From Fen-1254 sp963769605 (lineage in GTDB: Bacteria > Bacteroidota > Ignavibacteria > UBA10030), in contig CAVYML010000002.1 of assembly GCA_963769605.1 (NCBI GenBank), positions 1 to 64,000 of the forward strand: a stretch of DNA of 64,000 bases. The letters are read 5' to 3'. This document shows, in pieces, positions 63,437-64,000 of the stretch. The notes under the pieces are model-generated. The model was not told the origin of the DNA. It ran no database searches and saw nothing but the letters and a program-made list of their open reading frames with translations. The position numbers and the translations under genes are program-made. Positions within the stretch are counted from its first letter, which is position 1; each line of letters opens with the position of its first letter.

Positions 63437-64000
63437 TTATTTTGAGTTTATAACTATTGTCTCTTCTCCAAGGCCGTCTGAAGCCGCTTTTAAAGTGATC
63501 TTGCCGGCCTTCTCTGTGGATTGAATCACTGCAAGACATAATCCGTTGGATGCTTTTCTTTGGTCTGCTTTGAACGACTCATCGCTTGTTTGACTGCCGT
63601 TATCTACGCCAGCGATGCGCCCTTCACCCGCGATCTTGAAGTGAATCAGATTATCTGCATGGGGCACCGGAGTTCCTCGGCTGTCGACAATTTTAACCGT
63701 AACAAATGAGAGATCTTTTCCGTCGGCAGTTATTTTCTTTCTATCTGCCTGAAGTACAATTTTTGCAGGCGTTCCGGCTGTTTTAATTTCCTGAGTGAGA
63801 ATTTTTTTCCCGCCGATGCGTCCGATTGCTTTGAGTGTTCCGGGTGTGTACGTAAGTTGCCAGGCAAGATGAAGTGCGTCGCCGATCTTTTTCTTGGTTC
63901 CTAAAGATTGCCCGTTCAGGAAAAGTTCCACCTCATCACAGTTCGTATAAGCCCATACGTCGATTGTTTGACCCTGCTTCCAATTCCAGTGAGGAAAAAT
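63437..64000 (-). CDS. GH2 beta-galactosidase-type enzyme, C-terminal part (partial)
   Basis: The 187 residues run off the right edge of the window. The segment starts IFPHWNWKQGQTIDVWAYTN and continues VELFLNGQSLGTKK, the DUF4982-type domain of bacterial GH2 beta-galactosidases. An immunoglobulin-like domain follows (about 75-185: KITADGKDLSFVTVKIVDSR, GRIAGVDNGSQTSDESFK, SFKADQRKASNGLCLAVIQS, GKITLKAASDGL). The catalytic barrel lies outside the window. It would add a second beta-galactosidase to the locus. Ends before a clear terminator. Confidence 0.85.
   Translation of the reverse strand: MFPHWNWKQGQTIDVWAYTNCDEVELFLNGQSLGTKKKIGDALHLAWQLTYTPGTLKAIGRIGGKKILTQEIKTAGTPAKIVLQADRKKITADGKDLSFVTVKIVDSRGTPVPHADNLIHFKIAGEGRIAGVDNGSQTSDESFKADQRKASNGLCLAVIQSTEKAGKITLKAASDGLGEETIVINSK

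Overview
Likely organism. The window looks like the chromosome of an Ignavibacteria/Chlorobi-type member of the FCB group. Three exported proteins end in the type IX-like sorting domain with the YPNPFNPTTTI-type motif that is abundant in that group. Many polysaccharide hydrolases have signal peptides. There is no rRNA, tRNA or CRISPR that I can see. The taxonomic call is inference.

Left part, about 1-15.9 kb: an accessory, mobile region. After an ABC permease tail and a double ABC ATPase gene comes a run of small, mostly unrecognised genes. Most sit in their own unit that starts with GTTAGGC (or GTTATAC) and ends with a matching inverted sequence (GCCTAAC-like). A conserved block then follows, reading CTAACCATTTTAAAAAG and then a small GC-rich hairpin. 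This is the layout of integron gene cassettes with attC sites, here without an integrase in the window (a CALIN-like array). Cargo includes an NTR/TIMP-like exported protein, a lipoprotein, small membrane proteins, a DUF3800 protein, an ankyrin plus metallo-beta-lactamase-like protein, a DUF2442 protein, an inverted HigBA-type toxin-antitoxin pair and a double zinc-ribbon protein. The array is riddled with insertions: an IS110 element, an IS701-like element with target duplication, a complete group II intron with its reverse transcriptase, a second ORF-less group II intron sitting inside an attC-like site, two IS1111-type transposase tails, and four copies of a 36-bp palindromic element.

Middle, about 15.9-22.1 kb: an outer-membrane-type protein, a 61-residue protein, a large exported protein with GPW repeats, and a UlaG-like metallohydrolase gene cleanly interrupted by an ISL3 element with a perfect 8-bp target duplication.

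Right part, about 22.2-64 kb: a very large glycan-degradation locus, all on the minus strand. It carries GH27, GH95, an esterase, a beta-helix protein, a DUF362 protein, GH35, two GH13, GH127-type, a GH43-CE1 fusion, three GH31 (two with PA14 insertions), a gutted GH97, GH5-CBM6, a GH36-like enzyme and a GH2 C-terminus. It ends with xylulokinase, xylose isomerase, a sodium:sugar symporter and a LacI regulator. The combination of endo-glucanase, several alpha-xylosidase-type GH31, alpha-fucosidase, beta-galactosidases, arabinofuranosidases, acetyl/feruloyl-type esterases and xylose catabolism fits breakdown of xyloglucan and related hemicelluloses outside the cytoplasm, with free xylose imported by the symporter and turned into xylulose-5-phosphate. 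No SusC/SusD pair is present in the window. Decay is visible: three large hydrolase genes carry a single-base frameshift, one (GH97) has lost its catalytic domain, and an esterase survives only as its last 50 codons.
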